A stretch of 64,000 bases of DNA. Source: Methanosarcina barkeri str. Wiesmoor. Its GTDB lineage: Archaea > Halobacteriota > Methanosarcinia > Methanosarcinales > Methanosarcinaceae. Both the position numbers and the translations under genes were made by a program. The stretch spans positions 1,984,001 through 2,048,000 of the forward strand of contig NZ_CP009526.1 in assembly GCF_000969985.1 (NCBI RefSeq), in the 5' to 3' direction. The notes below the pieces were generated by a model that was not told the origin of the DNA, did not search any database, and saw only the letters and a list, made by a program, of their open reading frames with translations. Below, piece by piece: positions 54,021 through 63,988 of this stretch. How positions within the stretch are numbered: position 1 is the stretch's first letter; each line of letters begins with the position of its first letter.

Positions 54021-55742
54021 ATGAACATGGAAACTAAAGGTCTTAAAGACGTTTTCGATAAAGTTTTCACCGAAATACACCAGGCCAGGGAATCAGTGAC
54101 CCCGACGCTTACTCCGAAGGAGGTGGGCAGAATCTTGACAGTTTCTACAGGTATCGCAAATGTATCTGGCCTTCCTACTGTAGGTTTTGATGAACTTATC
54201 AAGTTTCCAGGGGATTTGTTTGGAATCGCGTTTAATGTTGATGAAAAAGAAATCGGTACCGTTCTACTGGGCGAATACTCACATCTGCATGCTGGAGATC
54301 AGGTTGAACGCACTCAACGGGTTATGGATGTTGCCGTAGGCGAAGAATTGCTTGGACGAGTTATTGACCCTCTAGGTCGTCCACTTGATAATAAAGGACC
54401 AATAGTTTCCAGTAAACGTTTGCCTATCGAACGGCCCAGTCCAGCAATTATGGATCGAGCTCCTGTTACCGTGCCTCTCCAGACCGGTGTCAAAGTTATT
54501 GATGCGTTAATCCCAATCGGACGTGGCCAGAGAGAATTGATTTTAGGGGACCGCCAGACTGGCAAAACTGCAATTGCTATCGATACTATTCTTAACCAGC
54601 GCAATTTTAATGTCCTGTGTGTTTATTGTGCCATTGGCCAGCGTGCATCCGCAGTTGCCAGAGCAGTGGCAAACTTAAGGGAAAGGGGCGCAATGGATTA
54701 CACGATTGTTGTTGTAACTGAAGGCAATGACCCATCAGGGCTAATCTATATTGCTCCTTACGCTGCGACCAGCATTGCAGAGTATTTTATGGAAGCAGGC
54801 CGAGACGTGCTGATTGTTTACGATGACCTGACCAATCATGCACGAGCCTATCGAGAACTTTCCCTTTTACTTCGTCGTCCTCCGGGACGGGAAGCGTATC
54901 CGGGTGACATTTTTTATATTCACTCGCGACTGCTGGAGAGGTCTACGCACCTGCTCAAAGAACTTGGTGGTGGATCACTAACTGCTCTTCCTATTATCGA
55001 AACTGAAGCGCAGAATATTTCCGCCTATATTCCAACTAATCTGATTTCAATTACGGATGGGCAGATTTACCTTTCACCTTCGCTTTTTGAGCTGGGTGTG
55101 CTGCCTGCAGTTGATGTTGGCAAATCCGTTTCTCGAGTAGGCGGTAAAGCACAGCTTGCTGCCTATAGAGCAGTGGCGGGAGACATCAAGCTTGCCTATT
55201 CACAATTTGAAGAACTCGAAGCGTTTACCAGATTCGGCGCAAGGTTAGATGAAAATACAAGAAAACTCATTGAGCATGGGAGGCGGATTCGTGCCCTCCT
55301 GAAGCAGCCTCAAAATTCTCCTGTACCTGTACCCGATCAGATTGTTATCCTTGTTGCATTGAACGCAAAACTCTTCGACAATGTACCACTTGACAAAATG
55401 GGAGAGGCTGAAAGCTCTCTACGCAAGGCAGTGCCAGATATTCCTGCAGATGTGCGCGATCGGTTCAAAGGCGATAAAGAATTGAGCGACAAGGATCGTG
55501 AAACTATCCTTGATATCGCCCGCAAATCACTGAAACCTTACCAGCCAAACCCTGAATCCGAATCCAAGCCGGAAGCTAAAACTGAGGAAAGATCTGAATC
55601 AGAAACCCAAAATGAGGAAAGATCTGAATCAGAAACCCAAAATGAGGAAATAACTGAATCGGAAACCCAAACTGAGGAAAAAACTGAGTCAGAAACCCAA
55701 AATAAGGGTAAATCCGAGCCGGAGGCTGAGGAGAAATCATGA
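54021..55742 (+). CDS. atpA: N-ATPase F1 subunit alpha with repetitive acidic C-terminus
   Basis: The 573-residue protein is a complete alpha subunit: '[20 protein letters not shown]', Walker A 'GDRQTGKT' (176-183), '[20 protein letters not shown]', '[20 protein letters not shown]' and '[20 protein letters not shown]'. About the last 60 residues are an acidic tail with repeated '[10 protein letters not shown]' units, not present in ordinary alpha subunits. The ATG at 54021 gives the right N-terminus. The frame is open further upstream only because it overlaps the low-complexity end of atpF in another phase. The stop overlaps atpG by four bases. Confidence 0.94.
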   Translation: MNMETKGLKDVFDKVFTEIHQARESVTPTLTPKEVGRILTVSTGIANVSGLPTVGFDELIKFPGDLFGIAFNVDEKEIGTVLLGEYSHLHAGDQVERTQRVMDVAVGEELLGRVIDPLGRPLDNKGPIVSSKRLPIERPSPAIMDRAPVTVPLQTGVKVIDALIPIGRGQRELILGDRQTGKTAIAIDTILNQRNFNVLCVYCAIGQRASAVARAVANLRERGAMDYTIVVVTEGNDPSGLIYIAPYAATSIAEYFMEAGRDVLIVYDDLTNHARAYRELSLLLRRPPGREAYPGDIFYIHSRLLERSTHLLKELGGGSLTALPIIETEAQNISAYIPTNLISITDGQIYLSPSLFELGVLPAVDVGKSVSRVGGKAQLAAYRAVAGDIKLAYSQFEELEAFTRFGARLDENTRKLIEHGRRIRALLKQPQNSPVPVPDQIVILVALNAKLFDNVPLDKMGEAESSLRKAVPDIPADVRDRFKGDKELSDKDRETILDIARKSLKPYQPNPESESKPEAKTEERSESETQNEERSESETQNEEITESETQTEEKTESETQNKGKSEPEAEEKS

Positions 55743-56644
55743 CTGAAACCACTCAGAGTCTGCGCACAAAGATTGATAGAGCAAAAGATCTTCAGTCTGT
55801 CGTCCGCACAATGAAAGCTCTGGCAGCCTCTAACATAGGGCAATATGAAAAGTCAGTGAGTTCGTTATCTGACTATTATCATACAGTGGAACTGGGTTTG
55901 GGCTTATGTTTCAGGAAAATCGCACTCATGACAGCTTCGCAAGAAGGAAAAACGCAAAAGAATACACGTCTTATTGGGGCTGTCGTTTTCGGTTCAGATC
56001 AGGGGCTTGTGGGTCAGTTTAATGAAATAATTACCGATTACGCAGTCAAGGAGCTGGAAACTTTGCCAGGTAAAGCTCAGGTTTGGGCTGTAGGAGAGCG
56101 TGTTTATTCGCGCCTGGCAGATGAAGGCCTGACACCGATTGGGCTTTTTAATGTGCCAAATTCAGTTAAAGCAATTACTCCGCTTATAGCCCAAATTCTT
56201 GTGGAAAACGAGAAACTCCGCAGCCAGGATGAAGATGCCGAACTCCATCTCTATTACAACCGCCACAAAACCAGAGTTACTTACGAGCCAGTTAGCCAGC
56301 GATTGCTGCCATTTGATGAAACCTGGAGAGACGACCTGACCAAACTTTCCTGGCCAACCAAAAACTTGCTGCCTGAGGTAATGGGCAATATCACAGAGAC
56401 CTTACGTGCACTCATCCGCGAGTACCTTTTCGTTTCTCTTTTTAGGGCATGTGCCGAATCTCTAGCAAGTGAAAATTCTAGTCGACTGGCAGCAATGCAG
56501 CGCGCCGACAAAAACATTGAGGAGCTGCTTAATAATCTCAGTGGAGAATACTACCGTGTGCGCCAGAGCGGCATTGATGAGGAGTTGTTTGAGGTTGTTT
56601 CAGGTTTTGAAGCTCTGTCCAGGGCCCGTAGCTCTCGCCGGTGA
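55739..56644 (+). CDS. atpG: N-ATPase F1 subunit gamma
   Basis: The 301-residue protein begins '[20 protein letters not shown]' and '[19 protein letters not shown]', the conserved N-terminal helix of gamma. It has the Rossmann-like core with '[17 protein letters not shown]' and ends with the second central-shaft helix '[20 protein letters not shown]', '[19 protein letters not shown]'. It forms the rotating central stalk. ATGA overlap with atpA supports the start. It is the last gene of the operon. No delta gene is present because delta is fused to b. Base composition of the operon is less AT-rich than its surroundings. Confidence 0.94.
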   Translation: MTETTQSLRTKIDRAKDLQSVVRTMKALAASNIGQYEKSVSSLSDYYHTVELGLGLCFRKIALMTASQEGKTQKNTRLIGAVVFGSDQGLVGQFNEIITDYAVKELETLPGKAQVWAVGERVYSRLADEGLTPIGLFNVPNSVKAITPLIAQILVENEKLRSQDEDAELHLYYNRHKTRVTYEPVSQRLLPFDETWRDDLTKLSWPTKNLLPEVMGNITETLRALIREYLFVSLFRACAESLASENSSRLAAMQRADKNIEELLNNLSGEYYRVRQSGIDEELFEVVSGFEALSRARSSRR

Positions 56645-56747
56645 AAAAGCAATGTGAGCCGGCAATGGTTCAGACAATAATACAGACAATAATAATTACT
56701 CCGAAAAACGAGTTTTATTGAGAAGTTTTTGAGAGGCTGAAACGGGA

Positions 56748-56801
56748 AGAGACTTATGAAATAAGAGTGCTTATGAAATAAGAGAGACTTATGAAATAAG
56801 G
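56748..56801. repeat. about 18-bp tandem repeat, 3 copies
   Basis: Units of GAGACTTATGAAATAAGA type in the 332-bp gap after atpG. The gap has no other recognisable feature except AT-rich promoter-like sequence before 56977. Confidence 0.8.
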
Positions 56802-56976
56802 GAAAGCCGTTATATTAAGAGAAGACCATTGTGACATTTCGGGGAATAATTGTTGAATAAAAGAGTTTTTAGGTCTGAAAAATCTCAAGTTTTCCTGAGT
56901 ATCCCGAACTTTGTCTGGAAAATCTCGCATTTTACTATTTAGATAATTATATATCTTTTTACAAAAATTATATGTT

Positions 56977-58059
56977 ATGAGCTGGTACGCGATAGGTGCA
57001 ATAGACAGAGCTCTCTCAAGAACAAGAGAAGCTCTTCTTGAACCTTTTGATTTCTGGAAATGGGTAAAACTCGCAATTATTATTTTTCTGTTAGGCGGGG
57101 TTTCGAGTTATGGAAATTCGAGCAGCTACAATATAGGTTCCGAAGACTTAAAAAATAATTTTCCTATTCTTGAACCTGGAAAGATGCCTAATCTTCCTTT
57201 TGGCATGCATGATACTGCCTTCGGTTATATTTATCAGGTGCCAAACCTGGCAACTATAGTTGCAATAATAGCTTCCCTTATTCTTCTGATTTTTATTTTT
57301 TCGTACATTTCCAATATTATGGAGTTTGTTTTTGTGGAATCCCTTGTACGAAACGAAGTAAAATTCTGGTCTTATTCAAGAAGGTTTCTGGGAAAAGGAT
57401 TCCGCCTCTTGCTTGTGCGCTTAGCTATTTGGCTGGTATTTCTCGCGCTCTTCGGAATATCTCTTCTTCCTCTTATACCCCTTATTCATGAAGTACCTTC
57501 AGACTTTTCCTTGCCTGCCAGTCTCGGAGGAATTCTCTGGGTTGTCTGTGTAATTATTGTGCTAATTCTGCTAGCACTTGCAATAGAGTCCCTTTTAAGT
57601 CTTGCAATTCCACTTGCCATTTACCGGAATAAAGGAATTCTTTCGGCTTTCAAGCTTGTTCTCGGAAATTTCAGGAAAAGCTGGCGCGAAGTTGCTGTTT
57701 ACTGGTTTTTCAGGCTATTGCTCTATATAGGAATAGCCGTTCTTGCAATTTTCCTTTTTGTGATCGTGGCACTGGTTTTAGGGCTTGCTTTCCTTATTTT
57801 TGACGTGGCTCTGTACTTCCTCTTTTCGTCTTTATTATCGGAACTTCTTCTCTGGTTACTCCTGCTTCCCTTTATTGCCATAGAACTAATTTTGATCCTG
57901 GGAATTCTGCTTTTCCTCAGTGTACCTCTTTCCGTTTTCCTTAAATACCATCTGTTGAGTTTTCTTGAAGCCTGGTATGAAGACGCAGAAATTCCCTTCT
58001 TTGATGTTCCTGTCTTGGAACCTGAAACCGGAGTTAATGAACCTGAGCCGACTTTTTGA
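56977..58059 (+). CDS. polytopic membrane protein of unknown function, 360 aa
   Basis: The protein starts 'MSWYAIGAIDRALSRTREAL' and 'LEPFDFWKWVKLAIIIFLLG', an N-terminus seen in a family of archaeal membrane proteins (DUF4013/DUF7544-like) of unknown function. It has about seven membrane helices, a luminal/extracellular Ser/Asn-rich loop after the first, and charged cytoplasmic stretches ('RNEVKFWSYSRRFLGKGFRL', 'LVLGNFRKSWREVAVYWFFR'). The C-terminus is acidic and Pro-rich. No transport or catalytic motif is visible. An AT-rich TATA-like region (56936-56960) precedes the ATG closely, so the mRNA may be leaderless. Confidence 0.75.
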   Translation: MSWYAIGAIDRALSRTREALLEPFDFWKWVKLAIIIFLLGGVSSYGNSSSYNIGSEDLKNNFPILEPGKMPNLPFGMHDTAFGYIYQVPNLATIVAIIASLILLIFIFSYISNIMEFVFVESLVRNEVKFWSYSRRFLGKGFRLLLVRLAIWLVFLALFGISLLPLIPLIHEVPSDFSLPASLGGILWVVCVIIVLILLALAIESLLSLAIPLAIYRNKGILSAFKLVLGNFRKSWREVAVYWFFRLLLYIGIAVLAIFLFVIVALVLGLAFLIFDVALYFLFSSLLSELLLWLLLLPFIAIELILILGILLFLSVPLSVFLKYHLLSFLEAWYEDAEIPFFDVPVLEPETGVNEPEPTF

Positions 58060-58240
58060 GCTAAAAAGAAAGAGAGTTCAGGATATTGAGCTAAGTTTCT
58101 GAACGAAAAGGAAAAGTTCAGGGCTCTGAGTTTGTTTTACCCAGATGGGAAGATCTCAGAGCTCTGGACCATTGTTCTAGCCTATTTTTCCAAATATTCT
58201 GATCAAGTTTAAACTGAATCTAACAGCGAGTACATTTTAA

Positions 58241-58441
58241 CTCTATGATAAAGAAACTGAAAATCTACATTGGACATTTTATTTTTTTACTGGAGTAAAT
58301 GATTTTGATGTCTACGAAAAATTTATAGGTCCTATTTTTAAGGAAGCTACCAAGGCAAAGAAAGAGGAATTCTTTCAGGAATATCAGGCACAAAAAATTG
58401 TGCTTTTACAAGCGGAAGCTCTGATAAAAACTATGTGTTAA
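58241..58441 (+). pseudogene. possible gene fragment without start codon
   Basis: A frame between stops reads 'LYDKETENLHWTFYFFTGVN', 'DFDVYEKFIGPIFKEATKAK', 'KEEFFQEYQAQKIVLLQAEA', 'LIKTMC'. The composition is strongly protein-like, but there is no ATG, GTG or TTG at its beginning. I read it as the end of a lost gene. No family is recognised. Confidence 0.3.
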
Positions 58442-58634
58442 TGTCTATTCAACAACATTTTTCCGCTTTTTCCCGCTTTTCCATAATTTAAAAAAAGCGG
58501 AAAACAATAACAATAAAGTTAAAAACTTAAGATGAAGGGAAAGGCTATACAGACGAAGCGGCTATGAAAAACAAAAATAAATTAAAGAATAGGAGTTTAT
58601 ACCACCTTTCTTAAATATACTCTCCTATAAACTC

Positions 58635-58784
58635 TTAAAAGTTCATAAAAGGTATTTGACTTCGACTCTTAACATCTCTTGAAATGAATTTTCCGTTTTC
58701 ATCCCTTTTAATTCCACAGTCTCTACAAATCCATTCTTCTGTGAATGCAAGATACATATCATTTCCGCAATTTTTACATTTCAT
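58635..58784 (-). CDS. small zinc-ribbon protein, 49 aa
   Basis: The product starts 'MKCKNCGNDMYLAFTEEWIC' and continues 'RDCGIKRDENGKFISRDVKS' and 'RSQIPFMNF'. Two CxxC pairs (C3/C6 and C20/C23) form a classic zinc ribbon. A strong GGGGAG site lies 9 nt before the ATG on the minus strand. Small zinc-ribbon proteins of this kind are common in Methanosarcina, with unknown roles (nucleic-acid binding or protein contacts are possible). It stands alone. The call rests on motif plus ribosome-binding site. Confidence 0.75.
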   Translation of the reverse strand: MKCKNCGNDMYLAFTEEWICRDCGIKRDENGKFISRDVKSRSQIPFMNF

Positions 58785-59227
58785 TCTAAACTCCCCACTC
58801 GATTTTACGTCTCCACATTTACACTGTGGTTATTTTTACAATATTTTACTGTATATAAAAAGTTGACCAAGTGTATTAAAAAAATCAAAACAGTGAGTTT
58901 TAAAGCCTGAAAAGATAAACTACGCTACTGGAGACTATGGGCATCAACAACCTGGAAGACCCTGGAGAGCCTTAGAGCAGAAGCCACAGCCACAGAGAAG
59001 TTCATAGGAGCAAAAATAGAAAAGTATGAAATTACACTAGCATAAAGAAAAATCGCCTTAAAAGCCTTTACTGGCACTTTAAATAATTATTTATTCACTC
59101 TTCTGCTTTTGAAATTCAACGAAAAAAATAACTATCACCAAACCCAATAATTACTGAAACTAACTATATTCTGAAAATTGTCTCTCCGGGCCTTAGCCGG
59201 AAAAGTGTAAATTGGGAGTTGGGAATT
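58785..59227. other. intergenic region, possible decayed coding DNA
   Basis: A short plus-strand stretch at about 58968-59043 reads 'SLRAEATATEKFIGAKIEKY' and 'EITLA' before a stop, helical and protein-like but with no start. Otherwise nothing is seen. Confidence 0.3.
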
Positions 59228-59425
59228 ATGAAGCAAGAGTTCATTGAGAAATACTATCTGGGTAAAGAAGTTGAAATTGACATTGGGGGAAATACCACAT
59301 ACAGAGGAATTGCTGCCGAGTGCAATGACGGAGTCCTCAGCCTTAAATGGACTATAAAAGAAGAAGGCTATACACATATCGATATCGGGAAAATCGCTGC
59401 AATGTGGAGAACACTGGGAAGGTAA
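59228..59425 (+). CDS. small conserved protein, MM0924-like, 65 aa
   Basis: The product reads 'MKQEFIEKYYLGKEVEIDIG', 'GNTTYRGIAAECNDGVLSLK', 'WTIKEEGYTHIDIGKIAAMW', 'RTLGR'. It is a compact all-beta pattern, like a small SH3/Sm-type barrel, and resembles the MM0924 family of Methanosarcina small proteins. The ATG at 59228 follows GGAG at good distance. A TTG 9 bp upstream is less likely. No signal peptide. Function unknown. It is followed directly by an 18-bp tandem repeat. Confidence 0.7.
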   Translation: MKQEFIEKYYLGKEVEIDIGGNTTYRGIAAECNDGVLSLKWTIKEEGYTHIDIGKIAAMWRTLGR

Positions 59426-59430
59426 TAAAA

Positions 59431-59532
59431 GGCAGTAAACTATTAGAAAGCAGTAAACTATTAGAAAGCAGTAAACTATTAGAAAGTAATAAGCTATTAA
59501 AAAGCAGTAAACTATTAAAAAGCAATAAGCTA
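59431..59532. repeat. 18-bp tandem repeat, about 5-6 copies
   Basis: Units of GCAGTAAACTATTAGAAA with variants follow the MM0924-like gene by 6 bp. The rest of the gap to 59773 holds the promoter of the next gene (AAAAATATATATCTG near 59738). Confidence 0.88.
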
Positions 59533-59773
59533 CTTCACCGAAGCTCCAGGCCAAAACCCGTTTTGTACCTGTTGCTTCAGCTAAACTTTCAAATTAGGAG
59601 AAAATCCTCCTTCTTGGCATGAAAGTACACGAAAATAATAATTTTTCACGTATACTTTTCACATACTTTTTTCTTCCTTTTTTCTTCCTTTTTTAAAGTT
59701 TTTCCTAAAGTCCATGGTCCGATATTTTTCTACGCCCAAAAAATATATATCTGCAAGCTTTTAATTTTCGACT

Positions 59774-60658
59774 ATGCCAGTGCAGAAAAAGTCTTTAAAT
59801 CCATATTTGGAAGTTGTAACTGGCAGCATAATTTACGGTACTATCGGAGTTTTTCTGGATCAAGTTCAGGATATGTCAACCGGATCGATCCTTTTCTCCA
59901 GGCTTTTCTTTGGTCTCTGCATGATTTTTATTTATCTGTTGCTCAATCAAGGGCTCAGACAGCTTAAACCCCATAAGAAAAAAAGATACCTTCTCCTCCT
60001 GGGCCTTCTGAATGCGATAACAGGAATTTGTTATTTTTCGTCTATCCGGTATAGTGGAGTTTCGGTAGCTGTCCTTCTGCTCTATACGGCTCCGATATAT
60101 GTTAATCTGTTTGCTCCTTCGATTCTCGGAGAACACAGAAACAGTAACAGCTTTCTCCCTCTTTTGCTTGCAATTGCAGGAGTTTTACTGATCGCACGTC
60201 CGGGTGAAATTCTTGGACATACAGGCCCTGAGTTCCAGAAAGGCCTTCTTTTCGGGTTAATGTCAGGGCTGTCATTCGGTGCGAATATAATAACGATTCG
60301 GTATCTGAGGAATGATTACTCAGGAATAGCGCAAACCTTCTGGCTGACTGGAATAAGCCTTCTTTTTATGCTGCCGGCCGTGTTTTCTACCCCAACTGCT
60401 GTTTTCGTTAAAAACCTTGATATCCTGCTTCTCTTCGGCTTAACTATTACATTTGCTGCCGTAATCTATCTGAGAGGGATCTCAGGAATAAGGGCTCAGA
60501 CAGGAAGTATTCTTGCCCTGGTCGAGCCTGTTTCCGGAATTTTCTTTGACGTTACTGTCCTGAAAAATCCACTATATATCTCGACTTTCCTTGGTTGCGT
60601 TTTTATTCTTACAGCGGCTTATGTTATAAGTAAAAGGGATGGAGTAAGCCTGAAATAG
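59774..60658 (+). CDS. EamA/DMT-family transporter
   Basis: The 294-residue protein has ten hydrophobic helices in two EamA repeats: 'SIIYGTIGVFLDQ' at the start, 'ICYFSSIRYSGVSVAVLLLY' and 'TAPIYVNLFAPSILGE' in the first half, 'GLLFGLMSGLSFGANIITIR' and 'GSILALVEPVSGIFFDV' in the second. The family exports or imports metabolites such as amino acids or nucleosides, and the substrate cannot be told. TATA AAATATATATC lies about 30 bp before the ATG, so the transcript is probably leaderless or nearly so. It stands alone. Confidence 0.88.
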   Translation: MPVQKKSLNPYLEVVTGSIIYGTIGVFLDQVQDMSTGSILFSRLFFGLCMIFIYLLLNQGLRQLKPHKKKRYLLLLGLLNAITGICYFSSIRYSGVSVAVLLLYTAPIYVNLFAPSILGEHRNSNSFLPLLLAIAGVLLIARPGEILGHTGPEFQKGLLFGLMSGLSFGANIITIRYLRNDYSGIAQTFWLTGISLLFMLPAVFSTPTAVFVKNLDILLLFGLTITFAAVIYLRGISGIRAQTGSILALVEPVSGIFFDVTVLKNPLYISTFLGCVFILTAAYVISKRDGVSLK

Positions 60659-60692
60659 AAGAATAAAATAGAGTACTGAGAGAACCAGAACC

Positions 60693-60764
60693 AATACTCA
60701 AATTAAAGAATATACTCAAATTAAAGAATATACTCAAATTACAGAATATACTCAAATTAAAGAC
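60693..60764. repeat. 18-bp tandem repeat, 4 copies
   Basis: Units of ATACTCAAATTAAAGAAT, one with a base change, 35 bp after the transporter gene. The remaining gap to 61105 is AT-rich and should carry the ppsA promoter. Confidence 0.88.
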
Positions 60765-61105
60765 TAAAATCAGTAATTTAAATCCAACAAGAAATTATGT
60801 TGGGTGTAAATTTTTATTGAAAATGTTATTCTATAAATATTTTCCTAAAGGAAGACTTATTTGTTGCTATTTATTTACTAAAATTTAAGCTCTCTGCGTT
60901 TATCTGCAGGTAAGCTCTTTCCCGATTTTTACATAGCGATAAACTCATTTTTTTCATTGGAGCATAATTATATTGAGGGCCAGATTCAATAAAGAGTTCT
61001 TCGTCCATCTAGTGAGGAACTTTCCAAACTCTACATGAAGCTTTAAATGTATTGCCACATATTTTAGATTACAGTAAATAGTTTTAAAAAGGGGTTTTCT
61101 GGGAG

Positions 61106-63517
61106 ATGTCTGATAGCAAAAATAAGTATATTCGCTGGTTTGAAGAGACCACGATCGATGATGTCCCAATTGTCGGCGGAAAGAACGCTTCACTTGGGGA
61201 AATGTACAGGGAACTTACTTCAAAGGGGGTAAAGATCCCAAATGGTTTTTCAGTTACTGCTGAGGCTTACTGGCATATTCTTGAAGCCGGAGGAATTCTG
61301 GAGAAACTTAAAAGCATGATGGAAGGGCTCGACACCTCGAATATTGCAGACCTTGCAAGAAGGGGAAAAGCTGCAAGAGACCTGATTCTTGGGGCAGGAA
61401 TTCCGGATGATCTCTGGCAGGAAATTAAATCCGGGTATGACCGCCTCTGTGAGCAATATGGAGAAGATACAGACGTAGCCGTGCGAAGTTCGGCAACGGC
61501 TGAAGATTTGCCTACAGCTTCTTTTGCGGGACAGCAGGAGACTTACCTGAATATTCGGGGGTATCCTGGGCTTAGAGATGCGTGTATACGCTGTTTTGCG
61601 TCCCTTTTTACGGACAGGGCAATTTCCTACCGCGTAACCAATAAATTTGATCATTTCAAGGTCGCTCTTTCCATAGGAATCATGAAAATGGTCAGGTCGG
61701 ACCTTGCTTCCAGCGGGGTTATTTTTACCCTGGATACGGAGACCGGCTTTAGAGACGTGGTTTTTATCACAGGTGCATACGGGCTTGGAGAAAATATTGT
61801 TCAGGGACAGGTCAACCCCGATGAGTTTTACGTCTTCAAGCCGACTTTCAGGCAGGGTTTTAAGCCGATTGTCAAGAAAAAAGTGGGGAGCAAGGAGATA
61901 AAGATGATCTATGGGCGCGGCGATTCAAAAGTGCTTACCAGGAATGTAGAAGTTCCTGAAGCTGACAGGCTGCGCTTCTGTCTCAGTGACGAAGAAGTGC
62001 TCAAACTTTCCGGGTATGCTATTGCTATAGAAGACCATTATTCCGAGAAGTATGGGGAATCGCGGCCCATGGACATTGAATGGGCAAAGGACGGCATAAC
62101 AGATGAACTTTTCATAGTGCAGGCAAGACCTGAAACGGTTCAGTCCCAACGGCGTAAAGATATCCTGGAAACCTATGTACTTGAAAAAAGGTCCGAAATC
62201 CTTGCAAGGGGAAGGAGCGTAGGCGACAAAATCGCATCCGGAAAAGCTCATGTAATTCCTGATATCTCAGACTTGCCTTCTTTTAAACCAGGAGAAATCC
62301 TGATTGCGGATACCACGACTCCAGACTGGGAGCCTGTAATGAAAAACGCGGCTGCGATTGTCACGAACAAAGGAGGACGGACCTGCCATGCAGCGATTGT
62401 CAGCCGGGAGCTGGGGATTCCTGCAGTTGTAGGAGCAGGCAATGCAACCGAAGTACTTGAAACAGGCAGGGAAATTACGGTTAGCTGTGCCGAAGGCGAG
62501 GAAGGGCTTGTATACGATGGAATTCTTCCTTTTCACAAAGATACCCTGAGCCTGAAAGATATGAAGCGCCCGAAAACCGATATTATGATGAACCTCGGAA
62601 ACCCGGAAGAGGCTTTTGGCTTTTCCATGATCCCTAACGACGGAATAGGGCTTGCAAGGCTGGAGTTTATCATTACGAGCTATATCAAGGTCCACCCGAT
62701 GGCTCTTGTGCACCCTGAAAAGGTCAAAGACCTTAAAGTTCTTCAGGAAATCGAGCAGCTTACCCGAGGCTACAGAAGAGAAGATTATTTTGTCGAGCAG
62801 CTTGCCCAGGGAGTTAGCACCATTGCTGCGGCTTTCTATCCTAAGCCGGTTGTAGTTCGTATGAGCGACTTCAAGACCAATGAGTACGCAAGCCTGCTTG
62901 GGGGCAGCTACTTTGAAATGGAGGAAAGCAACCCTATGATAGGGTTCAGGGGAGCTTCCCGCTATTTTGATGAGCGTTACAGGGAAGGATATGCTCTTGA
63001 GTGCAGGGCTATGAAAAAGGTCAGGGACGAAATGGGGCTTACAAACCTTATTCTTATGATTCCTTTCTGCAGAACGGTTGAAGAAGCGCGGAAAGTTATT
63101 GATGAAATGGAAAAAAACGGGCTCAAAAGGGGAGAAAACGGGCTTCAGGTCTATGTAATGTGCGAAATTCCAAACAATGTTCTGCTTATCGACGAATTCA
63201 GTGACTTCTTCGACGGCTTCTCAATAGGTTCAAATGACCTGACCCAGTTGACCCTTGGCGTTGATAGGGATTCCGAACTTCTTGCCGCTGAATTCGATGA
63301 GCGGGACCCAGGGGTTATGAAAATTATGTCAATGGCTGTCCAGGGAGCAAAACGTAATGGAAGACATAGCGGAATTTGCGGACAGGCTCCAAGCGACTTT
63401 CCTGAAATTGCGGAGTTCCTGGTAAAAGAGAAAATAAATTCTATTTCACTTAATCCCGATTCGGTTATGAAAATCACCCTTAAAGTTCTGGAGACTGAAA
63501 AAGAACTTGGAAGGTAG
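61106..63517 (+). CDS. ppsA: phosphoenolpyruvate synthase
   Basis: The 803-residue protein has the N-terminal ATP-grasp-like domain ('VPIVGGKNASLGEMYRELTS', 'VAVRSSATAEDLPTASFAGQ'), the swivelling phospho-histidine domain with H428 in 'NKGGRTCHAAIVSRELGIPA', and the C-terminal PEP/pyruvate barrel ending in 'GRHSGICGQAPSDFPE' with catalytic C758. It converts pyruvate, ATP and water to phosphoenolpyruvate, AMP and phosphate, the entry to gluconeogenesis in methanogens. It is close to the usual length of about 800. AAAAAGGGG lies 15 nt before the ATG. Monocistronic as far as the window shows. Confidence 0.95.
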   Translation: MSDSKNKYIRWFEETTIDDVPIVGGKNASLGEMYRELTSKGVKIPNGFSVTAEAYWHILEAGGILEKLKSMMEGLDTSNIADLARRGKAARDLILGAGIPDDLWQEIKSGYDRLCEQYGEDTDVAVRSSATAEDLPTASFAGQQETYLNIRGYPGLRDACIRCFASLFTDRAISYRVTNKFDHFKVALSIGIMKMVRSDLASSGVIFTLDTETGFRDVVFITGAYGLGENIVQGQVNPDEFYVFKPTFRQGFKPIVKKKVGSKEIKMIYGRGDSKVLTRNVEVPEADRLRFCLSDEEVLKLSGYAIAIEDHYSEKYGESRPMDIEWAKDGITDELFIVQARPETVQSQRRKDILETYVLEKRSEILARGRSVGDKIASGKAHVIPDISDLPSFKPGEILIADTTTPDWEPVMKNAAAIVTNKGGRTCHAAIVSRELGIPAVVGAGNATEVLETGREITVSCAEGEEGLVYDGILPFHKDTLSLKDMKRPKTDIMMNLGNPEEAFGFSMIPNDGIGLARLEFIITSYIKVHPMALVHPEKVKDLKVLQEIEQLTRGYRREDYFVEQLAQGVSTIAAAFYPKPVVVRMSDFKTNEYASLLGGSYFEMEESNPMIGFRGASRYFDERYREGYALECRAMKKVRDEMGLTNLILMIPFCRTVEEARKVIDEMEKNGLKRGENGLQVYVMCEIPNNVLLIDEFSDFFDGFSIGSNDLTQLTLGVDRDSELLAAEFDERDPGVMKIMSMAVQGAKRNGRHSGICGQAPSDFPEIAEFLVKEKINSISLNPDSVMKITLKVLETEKELGR

Positions 63518-63840
63518 TGATAAACCAAAAAAGGAATTTGAATGAATAAAAAGCTAAAAAATAGCTATTAAGGTAATGAAAAGTCAAAAAAGAACTAAAA
63601 AATAGAATAGATAGCTGAAAATAAGCTGAGAAGACAGTAAAATGTTAAATAAAAGTTGGAATTTAATTAAAAATATCAAAAAATTAGGAAAATAATAATA
63701 GAAGCTAACAAGAAATCTGGAAAGGAACTTGAAATATAATGAAGTGAGCTGGAAAAACCAGACTAAAATAATTATAAGAAGTATCTGAATAATAGATCGA
63801 TTTAGATCTTATTAAAATAATACAAGTGGGAGAAATTTTA
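63518..63840. other. A-rich intergenic region
   Basis: No gene seen. Degenerate A-rich runs, and a possible TATA (CTTATTAAAATAAT) near 63808 for the next gene. Confidence 0.4.
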
Positions 63841-63981
63841 ATGCCTTTTTTAAAATATTGCCCGGAGTGCTATTCTAAACTTGAAGATGATCTCTTCGAG
63901 GAATTTCAGTATTGTCCTGTTTGTGGGTACTGGACAAGAAAAGAAACTGCAAGACTTGAACCATTAATAATCATGGAGTGA
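63841..63981 (+). CDS. small zinc-ribbon protein, 46 aa
   Basis: The product reads 'MPFLKYCPECYSKLEDDLFE' and 'EFQYCPVCGYWTRKETARLE' and 'PLIIME'. CPEC and CPVCG form a zinc ribbon. GGGAG lies 9 nt before the ATG. Only 7 nt separate its stop from a further ATG at 63989, so it is probably the first gene of an operon running out of the window. Role unknown. Confidence 0.75.
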   Translation: MPFLKYCPECYSKLEDDLFEEFQYCPVCGYWTRKETARLEPLIIME

Positions 63982-63988
63982 GACTGAA

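Noticed and set aside
59347-59622. Plus-strand frame with repeated 'SSKLLE'
   Set aside because: Shadow of the MM0924-like gene continued through the 18-bp tandem repeat.
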